From positions 3,534,001-3,598,000 of the forward strand of contig NZ_CP059693.1 of the NCBI RefSeq assembly GCF_028657945.1: DNA of 64,000 bases, given 5' to 3'. The stretch comes from Thalassomonas haliotis. Lineage in GTDB: Bacteria > Pseudomonadota > Gammaproteobacteria > Enterobacterales > Alteromonadaceae. The notes under the pieces were generated by a model, which was not told the origin of the DNA, did no database searches, and saw only the letters and a list, made by a program, of their open reading frames with translations. A program made the position numbers and the translations under genes. Shown here in pieces: positions 21,629 to 31,700 of the stretch. Each line of letters opens with the position of its first letter. Within the stretch, counting starts at the first letter, position 1.

Positions 21629-22336
21629 ATGTCAGAATCAATCAATGTAAACCCGGATGAAATCGCTAAATTTGAAAAAGTCGCCAGCCAGTGGTGGGAT
21701 CTGAGCGGTGATTTTAAACCCCTGCATCAAATTAATCCGCTGCGCCTGCAGTTTATTACGCAGCATCTGGGCGATATCTTCGGCAAAAAGATCATTGATG
21801 TCGGTTGTGGCGGCGGTATCCTCGCCGAAAGTCTGGCTAAATTGGGCGGCAAGGTCACAGGTATAGACATGGGAGAAGAACCCCTTAAGGTAGCCAAGCT
21901 GCATGCCCTGGAAGCCGGGGTTACGGTGGATTATCAAAAAATAACCGCCGAGGCCCAGGCACAAAACCAGCCAGGGGCATATGATGTTGTCACTTGCATG
22001 GAAATGCTCGAACATGTCCCGGATCCCGCCTCAATTGTCAGGGCCTGCAGCGATATGGTCAAACCCGGCGGCCTGGTATTTTTCTCCACCTTAAATAAAT
22101 CCGTCAAAGCTTATTTGCTGGCAATTGTCGCCGCAGAAAAATTATTTAAGCTGGTGCCGGACGGCACCCATGATCATGATAAGTTTATCCGCCCTGCTAC
22201 TTTAATTTCCTGGGCGGAAGCAAACGAGCTGAAATGTATCGATGCCACCGGCATCCATTATAATCCGCTGACGGAAAATCATAAGCTGGCCCCGGGGCTG
22301 GATGTTAACTACATTCTGTGCTGTAGGAAACTGTGA
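21629..22336 (+). CDS. ubiG: Ubiquinone biosynthesis O-methyltransferase
   Basis: A 235-residue SAM-dependent methyltransferase that performs both O-methylations of ubiquinone synthesis at the inner face of the membrane. The N-terminal [18 protein letters not shown] is a UbiG signature. SAM motif I reads [11 protein letters not shown], followed by VTGIDMGEE and [12 protein letters not shown]. The length equals the E. coli protein (240) within a few residues. It lies in the gyrA-ubiG-nrdAB neighbourhood known from enteric bacteria. Confidence 0.97.
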   Translation: MSESINVNPDEIAKFEKVASQWWDLSGDFKPLHQINPLRLQFITQHLGDIFGKKIIDVGCGGGILAESLAKLGGKVTGIDMGEEPLKVAKLHALEAGVTVDYQKITAEAQAQNQPGAYDVVTCMEMLEHVPDPASIVRACSDMVKPGGLVFFSTLNKSVKAYLLAIVAAEKLFKLVPDGTHDHDKFIRPATLISWAEANELKCIDATGIHYNPLTENHKLAPGLDVNYILCCRKL

Positions 22337-22338
22337 TC

Positions 22339-23004
22339 ATGAGTAAGAACAATAGCGACCAGGGGGTACTCTTTGATCTCGACGGCACCCTGCTTGATAC
22401 CGCCAATGATTTGGGAGCAGCATTAAACCATGTGCTTGAGCAGCATGAAATGACACAAGTGCCGCCACAGGCGTTTCGCCCTGTGGCCTCCGACGGCGCT
22501 AAAGGTTTGCTTGAGCTGGGTTTTGGCGATGCTTTAACCACATTAGATTACGAGCAGTTACGCCAACAATTTTTACGCTACTACCGTGAAAACATTGCCA
22601 GGCATACCTGTTTTTACCAGGGCATAGCCCCGTTATTAACCGCCCTGAACGATAACCGCATTCCCTGGGGCGTAGTAACCAATAAACCGATAGACCTCAC
22701 GCAAGCATTACTGCCCCATTATCCGCTGTTCAAGCATTGCGGGGTGACCGTGGGCGGCGACAGTTTAGCGCAGCGTAAACCGCACCCTGCACCGTTATTA
22801 TATGCCAGCGAGCAACTTAACCTTGCCCCGGAGCAATGTATTTATGTCGGTGATGCCTTGCGGGATATCCAGGCGGGCAATGCCGCAAAAATGACCACAG
22901 TAGTGGCAAAGTGGGGTTATATTGCCGACACTGAAGTTTGTCATTCCTGGCAGGCGGATTTGCTCGCCGGGGAGCCGGCAGATATTCTTGAGTTTATTTT
23001 ATAA
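22339..23004 (+). CDS. gph: Phosphoglycolate phosphatase (HAD family)
   Basis: A 221-residue HAD hydrolase. Motif I is LFDLDGTLLDT with the nucleophile Asp, motif II VVTNKP, and motif III-IV KPHPAPLLYA with YVGDALRDI. This subgroup dephosphorylates 2-phosphoglycolate released in repair of oxidised DNA ends; some members act on other sugar phosphates. The ATG at 22339 has GGAAA eight bases upstream. A GTG at 22333 overlapping the ubiG stop is the alternative. Tight packing implies co-transcription with ubiG. Confidence 0.88.
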   Translation: MSKNNSDQGVLFDLDGTLLDTANDLGAALNHVLEQHEMTQVPPQAFRPVASDGAKGLLELGFGDALTTLDYEQLRQQFLRYYRENIARHTCFYQGIAPLLTALNDNRIPWGVVTNKPIDLTQALLPHYPLFKHCGVTVGGDSLAQRKPHPAPLLYASEQLNLAPEQCIYVGDALRDIQAGNAAKMTTVVAKWGYIADTEVCHSWQADLLAGEPADILEFIL

Positions 23005-23264
23005 TCAACTTGGTCAAACAAAGAACAATTAAAAATAAGCTTTTGTTAAATAGATGTTTTAACATTTTTATTTCAACAAGCGGTAAAAAATAACTGAACT
23101 TAGTTCAAAATAATTATAGAGAAAAAATTAAGACAAAATAATCGTTGCGTTTACTAAATATCAAAATAAAACAGATGTACTAAGTTAGTTACTACTAACA
23201 TGTTTTTTGAGAGCAACATTTTAGAAAAATGCAAGGGGTTTTTGGGCTTGCAATAGCCTTAAAA

Positions 23265-23280
23265 CCTCATTATCTTGTGA
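23265..23280 (+). promoter_or_regulatory. NrdR box 1 (upstream, diverged)
   Basis: CCTCATTATCTTGTGA matches the NrdR consensus ACACWATATWTTGTGT at 11 of 16 positions by my count, with the right half nearly intact. Its start is exactly 31 bp from box 2, close to the helical phasing described for paired NrdR boxes. Confidence 0.6.
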
Positions 23281-23295
23281 TGAATTTTTCAAACA

Positions 23296-23311
23296 CCCCT
23301 ATATATTGTGC
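23296..23311 (+). promoter_or_regulatory. NrdR box 2 (near consensus)
   Basis: CCCCTATATATTGTGC matches ACACWATATWTTGTGT at 13 of 16 positions. NrdR is the ATP/dATP-sensing repressor of ribonucleotide reductase operons, and paired boxes ahead of nrdA are its usual target. Confidence 0.7.
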
Positions 23312-23412
23312 ATTAGTTATTCAGCAAATTTTAATTAACAAATTTTGCAGAAGACTTTTTTTCGCCGCTATAAACGGGTAATTAAAACAATAATTGGCTT
23401 TACGGGTATTTC

Positions 23413-25677
23413 ATGAACAGTAATCTTTTTGTAACGAAACGAAATGGTGAAAAAGAACTCATTGATTTAGAAAAAATCCATCGGGTGATCACCTGGGCGG
23501 CGGAAGGCCTGGATCAGGTATCAGTCTCGCAAGTTGAATTAAAATCGCATATTCAGTTTTATGACGGTATCAAAACCGAAGATATTCATGAAACCATTAT
23601 CAAGGCTGCTGCCGACCTGATCTCCGAAGAAGCTCCCGATTATCAGTACCTGGCCGCCCGTCTCGCCGTGTTCCACTTACGTAAAAAAGCCTATGGCCAG
23701 TTTGAACCGCCAAAACTCTACGCTCAGATCGTGAAAATGGTGGAAGATGGCAAATACGACCAGCACCTGCTCAGCGATTATACCGAAGCAGAATTTAATG
23801 AGATGGAAAGCTTTATCGACCATAGCCGGGATCTTGACTTCAGCTATGCTGCCGTTAAGCAGCTTGAAGGCAAATACCTGGTGCAAAACCGGGTCACAGG
23901 TGAAATTTATGAAAGCGCCCAATTCCTGTATATCCTGGTCGCCGCCTGTTTATTTGCCAAATACCCTAAAGATACCCGCTTAACGTATGTGGAAAATTTC
24001 TATCATGCAATTTCCACCTTTAAGCTGTCGTTGCCGACCCCTATTATGTCCGGTGTACGCACCCCGACCCGTCAGTTCTCTTCTTGTGTTTTAATTGAAT
24101 GTGCCGACAGCCTGGACTCGATTAACGCCACCTCCAGCGCCATTGTAAAATATGTCTCCCAGCGTGCCGGGATCGGTATCAATGCCGGCCGTATCCGCGC
24201 CTTAGGCAGCAATATCCGCAACGGTGAGGCTTTCCACACAGGTTGTATCCCGTTTTACAAGCATTTCCAGACAGCGGTAAAAAGCTGCTCGCAAGGCGGT
24301 GTTCGCGGCGGCGCGGCGACCTTGTTCTACCCGTTATGGCACTTGGAAGTCGAAAGCCTGCTGGTATTGAAAAACAACCGCGGCGTTGAAGAAAACCGCG
24401 TACGCCACTTGGATTACGGCGTGCAATTTAACAAACTTATGTACCAGCGCCTGATCAAAGGGGAATCTATCACCTTGTTCAGCCCAAGCGATGTACCCGG
24501 GCTGTACGAAGCTTTTTTTGCCGACCAGGATAAGTTTGAAGCACTTTACTGCCAGTACGAGCAGGATGACTCCATCCGTAAAAAGCGTATCAAAGCGATC
24601 GAATTATTCACCCTGTTTGCCCAGGAACGTGCCAGCACCGGCCGTATCTATCTGCAAAACGTCGATCACTGTAACACCCATACGCCGTTTGAGCCTAAGG
24701 TTGCACCGATTCGCCAGAGTAACTTATGCCTGGAAATCGCCCTGCCGACCAAGCCGATGGAAGATGTTAACGATCCCGAAGGTGAAATTGCCTTATGTAC
24801 CTTATCTGCCTTTAACTTAGGGGCCATCGATTCCCTGGATGAATTGGAAGGCCTGGCAGATTTGGCGGTACGCGCCCTGGACAGCCTGCTCGATTACCAG
24901 GATTACCCGGTACCGGCAGCATTAAATGCCACCATGGGACGCCGCACCTTAGGCATAGGTGTGATTAACTTTGCCTATTACCTGGCGAAAAACGGGGTAT
25001 TTTATTCCAACGGCAGTGCCAATAACTTAACTCACCGTACTTTTGAAGCCATCCAGTATTACTTGCTCAAAGCCTCAAACGAACTGGCCAAAGAGCAAGG
25101 GGCCTGTCCTAAATTTAATGAAACCCGCTTATCACAGGGCATCTTGCCGGTTGATACCTATAAGAAAGATATCGACAAGGTCACTAACGAGCCGCTGCAC
25201 CTTGACTGGGAAGGCCTGCGTGAGAGCATTAAAACACACGGAGTCAGAAACTCTACCGTATCGGCATTAATGCCGTCTGAAACCTCGTCGCAGATTTCCA
25301 ATGCCACGAACGGTATCGAGCCGCCACGGGGCTTGATCAGCATCAAGGCCAGTAAAGACGGGATCTTAAAGCAGGTTGTACCTGAGTACCAACGCCTTAA
25401 GGATAACTATGAATTGTTGTGGAACATCCCCAGCAATGAAGGCTACCTTGAACTTGTCGGCATCATGCAAAAGTTTGTTGACCAGACCATCTCGGCCAAC
25501 ACCAATTATGATCCGGCCCGTTTTGAAGGGGGCAAGGTACCGGTTAAACAGATCCTCAAAGATATCTTAACCGCCTACAAGCTTGGGGTGAAAACCATGT
25601 ATTATCACAATACCCGGGACGGCGCCAGCGATCAGGGACAAGACGACGGCTGTGAAGGCGGCGCGTGTAAGATCTAA
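23413..25677 (+). CDS. nrdA: Class Ia ribonucleotide reductase, large subunit
   Basis: A 754-residue aerobic ribonucleotide reductase alpha chain that makes deoxynucleoside diphosphates. An ATP-cone (allosteric activity site) occupies about residues 5-95 (FVTKRNGEKELIDLEKIHRV at its start). The active-site cysteine regions are SSCVLIECADS and NLCLEIALPT, with GIGINAGRIRALG between. The C-terminal redox-relay cysteines lie in DDGCEGGACKI. The length matches E. coli NrdA (761). Paired NrdR boxes upstream indicate dNTP-responsive repression. nrdB follows 120 bp downstream. Confidence 0.98.
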   Translation: MNSNLFVTKRNGEKELIDLEKIHRVITWAAEGLDQVSVSQVELKSHIQFYDGIKTEDIHETIIKAAADLISEEAPDYQYLAARLAVFHLRKKAYGQFEPPKLYAQIVKMVEDGKYDQHLLSDYTEAEFNEMESFIDHSRDLDFSYAAVKQLEGKYLVQNRVTGEIYESAQFLYILVAACLFAKYPKDTRLTYVENFYHAISTFKLSLPTPIMSGVRTPTRQFSSCVLIECADSLDSINATSSAIVKYVSQRAGIGINAGRIRALGSNIRNGEAFHTGCIPFYKHFQTAVKSCSQGGVRGGAATLFYPLWHLEVESLLVLKNNRGVEENRVRHLDYGVQFNKLMYQRLIKGESITLFSPSDVPGLYEAFFADQDKFEALYCQYEQDDSIRKKRIKAIELFTLFAQERASTGRIYLQNVDHCNTHTPFEPKVAPIRQSNLCLEIALPTKPMEDVNDPEGEIALCTLSAFNLGAIDSLDELEGLADLAVRALDSLLDYQDYPVPAALNATMGRRTLGIGVINFAYYLAKNGVFYSNGSANNLTHRTFEAIQYYLLKASNELAKEQGACPKFNETRLSQGILPVDTYKKDIDKVTNEPLHLDWEGLRESIKTHGVRNSTVSALMPSETSSQISNATNGIEPPRGLISIKASKDGILKQVVPEYQRLKDNYELLWNIPSNEGYLELVGIMQKFVDQTISANTNYDPARFEGGKVPVKQILKDILTAYKLGVKTMYYHNTRDGASDQGQDDGCEGGACKI

Positions 25678-25683
25678 CACAGA

Positions 25684-25713
25684 TAAAACCCGCGGCTCAG
25701 GTTGCGGGTTTTA
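25684..25713 (+). terminator. Hairpin between nrdA and nrdB
   Basis: AAAACCCGC pairs with GCGGGTTTT around a short loop just after the nrdA stop, with T residues at the 3' side. It resembles a weak terminator or attenuator that could lower nrdB relative to nrdA, or protect the nrdA message end. Confidence 0.55.
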
Positions 25714-25797
25714 TGCGCTAAAGAGACAATAAGCCACAACCGTTACGCAATTTTTTGATTTTGCCATCTCCCCCGGGGAGATTTCCAGGAGTATTTA

Positions 25798-26928
25798 ATG
25801 TCGTACACCACATTCAATCAAACGCCCAACAATGCCTTGTTAGAGCCTATGTTTATGGGAAACAGCGTTAATGTTTCCCGTTATGACCAGCAAAGGTACC
25901 AGGCATTTGAAAAGCTGATTGAAAAACAACTTTCTTTTTTCTGGCGCCCGGAAGAAATCGATGTCTCCAAAGACAGGGCCGACTGGCAGAGCCTGACCGC
26001 CTCGGAAAAGCACATTTTTATTTCCAACCTGAAATACCAGACCCTGCTCGACTCTATGGCGGCCCGCTCCGTTAATGCCGTGCTGCTGCCGCTGGTTTCC
26101 CTGCCGGAAGTTGAAACCTGGGTGGAAACCTGGGCCTTTAGTGAAACCATTCACTCGCGCTCTTACACCCATATTTTACGTAACCTGTTTACCGATCCCA
26201 GTGAAGTGTTTGACGATATCGTGGTTAATCCGGCGATATTAAAGCGTGCATCGAGCATCGCCAAATATTTTGATGAAGTGATCATCACCACCCAGTTGCT
26301 GCAATCCCAGGGGGAAGGCAGCTACGAGGTAGACGGTAAGCCGCTGGAAGTTTCAAGTCGTAAACTTAAAGAGCGCTTATTCCTGGCCATTTGCTCAGTA
26401 AATGCCCTGGAAGCAATACGCTTTTATGTCAGCTTTGCCTGTTCGTTTGCCTTTGCCGAGCGTGAGTTGCTTGAGGGCAATGCCAAAATCATTAAACTGA
26501 TCGCCCGTGATGAAGCCCTGCACTTAACCGGCACTCAACATATTCTTAATAACTGGATGTCGGGCAAAGACGACCCGGAAATGCAGGAAATCTCAGAGCA
26601 AATGAAAGATCAGGCGCTGCAGATTTTCCTGGATGTCGTTGACCAGGAAAAAGAGTGGGCCCAGTACCTGTTTAAAGACGGCTCTATGATAGGTTTGAAC
26701 GCCGAAATCTTAAACCAGTATATTGAATACATCAGCAGCCAGCGCCTGGCGGCTATCGGCCTGACCAGCCCGTTTACCATCAAGAGCAACCCCCTGCCCT
26801 GGATGAATGCTTACCTGGTCAGCGATAATGTCCAGGTCGCGCCGCAGGAAACGGAAATTTCCAGCTACCTGGTGGGACAAGTAGACTCAGCGGTTTCTTC
26901 CGATGATTTTGATGATTTTGATCTCTAA
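25798..26928 (+). CDS. nrdB: Class Ia ribonucleotide reductase, small subunit
   Basis: A 376-residue ferritin-like beta chain carrying the di-iron tyrosyl radical. Iron ligands are seen in [16 protein letters not shown] and [16 protein letters not shown], and the C-terminal tail FDDFDL is the NrdA-docking peptide. The ATG is preceded by CCAGGAG. Its length equals E. coli NrdB. It pairs with nrdA upstream and the maintenance ferredoxin gene downstream. Confidence 0.98.
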   Translation: MSYTTFNQTPNNALLEPMFMGNSVNVSRYDQQRYQAFEKLIEKQLSFFWRPEEIDVSKDRADWQSLTASEKHIFISNLKYQTLLDSMAARSVNAVLLPLVSLPEVETWVETWAFSETIHSRSYTHILRNLFTDPSEVFDDIVVNPAILKRASSIAKYFDEVIITTQLLQSQGEGSYEVDGKPLEVSSRKLKERLFLAICSVNALEAIRFYVSFACSFAFAERELLEGNAKIIKLIARDEALHLTGTQHILNNWMSGKDDPEMQEISEQMKDQALQIFLDVVDQEKEWAQYLFKDGSMIGLNAEILNQYIEYISSQRLAAIGLTSPFTIKSNPLPWMNAYLVSDNVQVAPQETEISSYLVGQVDSAVSSDDFDDFDL

Positions 26929-26963
26929 ATTTCTGCCTGCAACGGGCAAACCGCGGAGTACTC

Positions 26964-27335
26964 GTGATCATCATGAGTAAACCTCAATCCCCGTGCTTGC
27001 CCGAAGTAGATTTACCTGGCGTCGACGCGCAGCACCACAGCGCTGACAGCCAGGTACAGGCACAAAGCGAAGAACAAAAGGTACCGGTGATCAGCGTTGA
27101 AGGCAAAAAAGTCACCTGCACCGGGCAATACCCCAGTATCCTGGAATGCCTTGAAGATGCCGATGTGGAAGTCCACTACCATTGCCGCGACGGATTTTGC
27201 GGCGCCTGCCGGGTTACCTTGGAGCAGGGGAAAGTGGTTTATCCTCAGGGGGAACCGCTGGCTTTTGTCGGTGAAGGAGAAATATTAACCTGCTGCTCCC
27301 TGCCGGTAACCGATATCAAGATAACCCTCGACTAA
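26964..27335 (+). CDS. yfaE: YfaE-like [2Fe-2S] ferredoxin, NrdB maintenance protein
   Basis: A 123-residue plant-type ferredoxin. The cluster cysteines follow CRDGFCGAC plus a fourth Cys in LTCCSLP. YfaE reduces the NrdB di-iron centre so that the tyrosyl radical can be rebuilt, which fits its place after nrdAB. About 40 residues at the N-terminus (Gln/Ser/Asp-rich) are extra compared with the 84-residue E. coli protein and look disordered. The GTG start has GGAG five bases upstream; an ATG three codons later is the alternative. Confidence 0.92.
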   Translation: MIIMSKPQSPCLPEVDLPGVDAQHHSADSQVQAQSEEQKVPVISVEGKKVTCTGQYPSILECLEDADVEVHYHCRDGFCGACRVTLEQGKVVYPQGEPLAFVGEGEILTCCSLPVTDIKITLD

Positions 27336-27347
27336 AGTCGGCAACAA

Positions 27348-28697
27348 CTAACTGCTGACATCATGAAGCTGCTCAGCCAGTTCCTGCTCTATGCCCGCCA
27401 TTACCCTGATTAACTCTGCCGCGACCTCCTCAAATAAAAGCTGGTATTGATCTTTATCCCCGCCGCTGATGGCATTATCCAGGGCTTTGGCCCGCTCAAA
27501 CAAAGACATGGCACCAATTGAGCTTGCCACCCCTTTTAATGTGTGGGCCAGGTGTTTGGTCGTTACGTTATCTTTCGCTGACAGGGCCGACTGAAGCTTT
27601 TCCTTGTCTTCATGGTGATCCTGGTAAAACATCACCAGGATCTCTTTAAACAGGCTTTCATCGCCAAGCACGTTACCCAGGCCTATTTTCTGATCTATAC
27701 CGGGTAACTCCTGTGCTTGCGGCACTTTCGCCACGGTTTTCTCGTCATTGACTGTATCAATATAATCAATCAAGGACTCTTGTGTTTCATTCATTTCCTG
27801 AAGCTTATCGGCATCAATGATTTTATTACGGCCGGTGTTTTTCGCCTGATATAATCCTAAGTCTGCCCGGCGGATCAGATCTTCTAAACCCGAAGAAGCA
27901 ATCCCGGTTGATGCGATCCCGATACTGACGGTAACAAACAGGGTCTCTTGCTCCTGTTTTTCGGGCATAATGGCATGCTGTTCGAGGCAAAGGCGAAAAC
28001 GCTCGCAGGCATTGATGGCTTCCCCTATCGCCGTATGGGGAAAGCACACGGCGAACTCTTCTCCCCCGAGACGACCAAGAATATCATGCTCCCTGAAGAC
28101 CTTGGCCATCAGCTGGGTATATTCCAGCAAAACCTTATCGCCCGTTTCATGGCCATAGTTATCATTAACCAGTTTAAATAAATCAATATCAAACATCGCC
28201 AGCACCAGTTCGGATGTTTGCCGCACCGACTCGGTAAAAGCTTTACTGGCAAGCTCATAAAACCGGCCACGGTTATTGATCCCGGTTAAGAAGTCTGTGG
28301 TAGCCAACATTTCCAGCTCGCGGTTTTTTTCCATCAAGCGCAAAGAGGTTGCTATCCTGGCCAGCAAAACCTTGGCAATATAAGGCTTAGTCACATAATC
28401 ATCTGCGCCAAGCTCCAAAGCAGAGACAATTTCATCTTCACCGTCGGCCGCCGATAACATGATCACCGGGATATGCTGCAGCGCTTCCTTCTTTTTGATC
28501 ACTTCCAATGCAGCTATTCCTGTGATGCCGGGCATATACATGTCCAGCAAAATCAAATCAAAATGTTCTTTTTCCAATAACCTCAGGGCGCTGTCTGCCG
28601 CATCTGTAGTCACCACCTGGTAGCCCTCGGCACTGAGATCAAACTCAAGCAGCAACAAGGTGTCCTTGGCATCATCAACCGCTAGTATCTTATACAT
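27348..28697 (-). CDS. Response regulator with GGDEF and HPt domains (REC-GGDEF-HPt)
   Basis: A 449-residue cytoplasmic protein. The receiver domain has the phosphoacceptor Asp52 in LLDMYMPG. A GGDEF domain follows, with active site RLGGEEF and an inhibitory-site motif REHD five residues before it. This suggests a diguanylate cyclase with product inhibition. A C-terminal histidine phosphotransfer domain has LAHTLKGVASSIGA. The HPt tail could take phosphate from the hybrid kinase encoded just upstream. The ATG reading MYKILAVDD is chosen; a TTG 33 bp further up overlaps the kinase stop. It is last in the 24-kb signalling cluster. Confidence 0.88.
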   Translation of the reverse strand: MYKILAVDDAKDTLLLLEFDLSAEGYQVVTTDAADSALRLLEKEHFDLILLDMYMPGITGIAALEVIKKKEALQHIPVIMLSAADGEDEIVSALELGADDYVTKPYIAKVLLARIATSLRLMEKNRELEMLATTDFLTGINNRGRFYELASKAFTESVRQTSELVLAMFDIDLFKLVNDNYGHETGDKVLLEYTQLMAKVFREHDILGRLGGEEFAVCFPHTAIGEAINACERFRLCLEQHAIMPEKQEQETLFVTVSIGIASTGIASSGLEDLIRRADLGLYQAKNTGRNKIIDADKLQEMNETQESLIDYIDTVNDEKTVAKVPQAQELPGIDQKIGLGNVLGDESLFKEILVMFYQDHHEDKEKLQSALSAKDNVTTKHLAHTLKGVASSIGAMSLFERAKALDNAISGGDKDQYQLLFEEVAAELIRVMAGIEQELAEQLHDVSS

Positions 28698-28726
28698 AGT
28701 CTTATTTTCATCCCTTATGGCGCCGG

Positions 28727-31700
28727 TCAATACTGATTAAGCACCGTCATAAATTTATCGAATTCGCTACTGAGCTGGGGCTGCATTTCATTTAACTGTT
28801 TAATATCTCCCGCTTTGGCCACTTCTTCCATTTTTGCGACGATTTTTGATGAACTTATCCCGCCGATGTTTTTCATGGTACCGTTCATTTTATGGGCGAA
28901 TGAGGCTACATCGGCAAAGTTTTTCTCGGCAATTGCCAGATATAAAGACTCGATCACCTCGGGCATTTCCTCTAAAAACATATTAACTAAAGTGCGGGCA
29001 ATTTCTTCATTGTTGCGGATGCGCTTCATAAAACCTTCTTTATCCCAGATTTCATCCTGGGGCTCATCTTTAAAGACACTGTCACTGTGCGGCAATGCCG
29101 CCGCACTCTCTTTCGGTGGCGCTTTTTTCGGTGCGCTTTTCAGTGCTTGCCGTTCGGCTTTTTCTTCTTCGGCAGTAACTTGCGTAGCGATAACCTTACC
29201 GGCAGTCAAATACTGATTAATGTCCAGTTTCCTTTCCTCTGTAAGCCAGTAGGCCAGTTTTTGCTCGATAATATCGCCGTCAACCGGCTTGGTGGTATAA
29301 TCGCTCATACCCGCCGCTAAACATTTTTCCTTGTCGCCTTTCATCGCATTGGCGGTCATGGCAATAACAGGCACATGCAAATAAACCTCACCGCCTGCCC
29401 CGTGGCGAATTTTCCGGGTCGCCTCATAACCGTCCATCTCCGGCATTTGACAATCCATAAAAATCACCTGGTATAAATGATCACTTTTTGACGCGTTCAG
29501 CTTGGCAATGGCTTCCAGGCCATTGTTGGCAACATCAGCCTGTAATCCGAGATTGGCTAAAATGCCCTGAACCACGGTTTGGTTAATTTGATTATCTTCC
29601 ACCAGCAAAATACGCGCATCTGCAGCTATATTCCCCTGGCTGCTGTTGCGTTTGAGGCTTTTTAAATGGTGGGTGGTGACTAAAGGTTGCGCCAATTCCA
29701 GCGCTTCCTTACCTTCAACCACAACGGTGAGGGCATCAAATAAATCAGAGGTAGTGGCAGGCTTGGGAAAATAGGCACAAAAGCCTAATTCGGCGAAATA
29801 ACTGGCGTCTCCACGCTCCCCCATAGAAGTCATCATGATAAGTTTTGTTTCACGGCTATTACTGTGGTTGTGGATCTTAGCTCCCAACGTGGCGCCATCC
29901 ATGCCGGGCATCTGCATATCCAGGATAGCCACCCGGAAAAAATTCGCCGGCGTCTGCTCCACCAGCGCCAGCGCTTCATAACCGCTTTTCGCCTGGGTCA
30001 CCTTGGCTCCCCATTGCTCCAGCTGGGTTTTCAAGACTTCCAGGTTGGTACTGTTATCATCAACAATTAAAATCCGGGTGCCTTTGATATCTATGCTCGG
30101 CATCATGACTTTTTTCTGCTCGCTGACCCGCACAAGAATATCAAAGCTAAAAGTACTGCCCTGCCCCAATTCACTCGATACCCGGATATCTCCCTGCATC
30201 AATTGGCAAAGCTGTTTAACTATCGCCAGCCCCAGCCCGGTGCCGCCATATTTTCGCGTGGTGGAAGAGTCCACCTGGGTAAAGGAATCAAACAGCTGAC
30301 CCACTTTATCTTTGGGAATACCGATGCCCGTATCTGTTACCGAACAATGCAGCACCAGCGACTGGGGCTGATCCGCCTCCGCAAGGGAAGCCTTGATCAC
30401 AATTTCCCCTTCACTGGTAAATTTAATGGCATTGCCCACCAGGTTAGATAATATCTGGCGGATACGCCCGGGATCCCCTTTGACCATATAGGACTCTAAG
30501 CCTGAGACATCTAGGATCAGCTCGGTATTGTTCTCCTGCGAGCGCACCGCCATAGATTCGGCAAAATTGCCGAGCAGGGTACGCAGATCAAAGTCGATGA
30601 TCTCCAACTCAAGCTTGCCGGCTTCGATTTTGGAGAAATCGAGAATATCATTGATCAATGACAACAGGGACTGGGCACTGCTGCTGGCCAGTTCGATATA
30701 ATGTTGCTGCTGCTTGGACAGCTGGGTATGTTCAAGCAGACCTAACATGCCTAACACCCCGTTCATGGGGGTGCGGATCTCATGACTCATGCTGGCTAAA
30801 AATTCAGATTTTAACCGCAAAGATTCTTCCGCCAGTTCCAACGCCTCCTGTTTGAGGTTTTGCAGGTTTTGCTGTTCAGAAACGTCAATATTCGTCCCCA
30901 CCAGGCGAATAATGCCGCCATATCCATCAGACATGGCTTTGGCGTGAACCTCAATATATTTGATGATCCCACCCGGCAGCAAGATCCTGAAGGTGGTATT
31001 AAGGGCCTTGCCTGTCTCTACCGTCACCGCCACCTTAGCTTCAACAGCTTCAAGGTCGTCCGGATGCATCCTGGATTTCCACAAATTGGCAGGATCGAGT
31101 CCGCTATTGGCTTCAACCCCGTATAAATGATACATGCGCTCATCCCAGGTTACCTTGCCGCTCAGGACATGATAGTCCCAGACCCCTATCCCGGGAGCCG
31201 CCAGGGCAAAGTCCAGGCGCCAGGCCAGTTCCTTGGTTTTCTTCAATACCTGGATGCGCTCTTCTTCCATCAGTTTATTGGCGGTTACATCGCGGATCAT
31301 GGCGGTGTAGAGCTTACCTTCTCTGGTCATCACCTCAGTCAGGACCAGGTACATGGGAAAGTCATCACCATCGTGGCGCAGTCCTGTCAGTTCTTCTCCT
31401 TTACCGCCAACACAGTTAATACCCGAGCGCAGATAATCCAATACCGCATTGGCCCCTTGCCTGCTTTTGCTATCGAGCATCAATACTCTAATACTTTTCC
31501 CTTTAACTTCCTCTTCCTGATAACCAAACATTCTTTGGGCCGCCTGGTTAAAGGAAAGGATTTTACCTTCGGGATTGAGGTTAACGACGGCATCGGCAAT
31601 CGAGTCCAGCACCCCCTGTAGCCCTGCGGAAAAATCTTTTGCTTTATTAAGCGCTTTTTGCTGAACACTAAGCTTGTTGTTAAAAGCAGAAAATACCCGG

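Larger units (their letters stand above)
23005..23412 (+). promoter_or_regulatory. nrdA upstream region
   Basis: 408 bp, very AT-rich, without a plausible gene. It holds two NrdR-like boxes (23265-23280 and 23296-23311, listed separately) about 100 bp ahead of the nrdA ATG. I see no other feature I can name in the first 250 bp. Confidence 0.6.
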
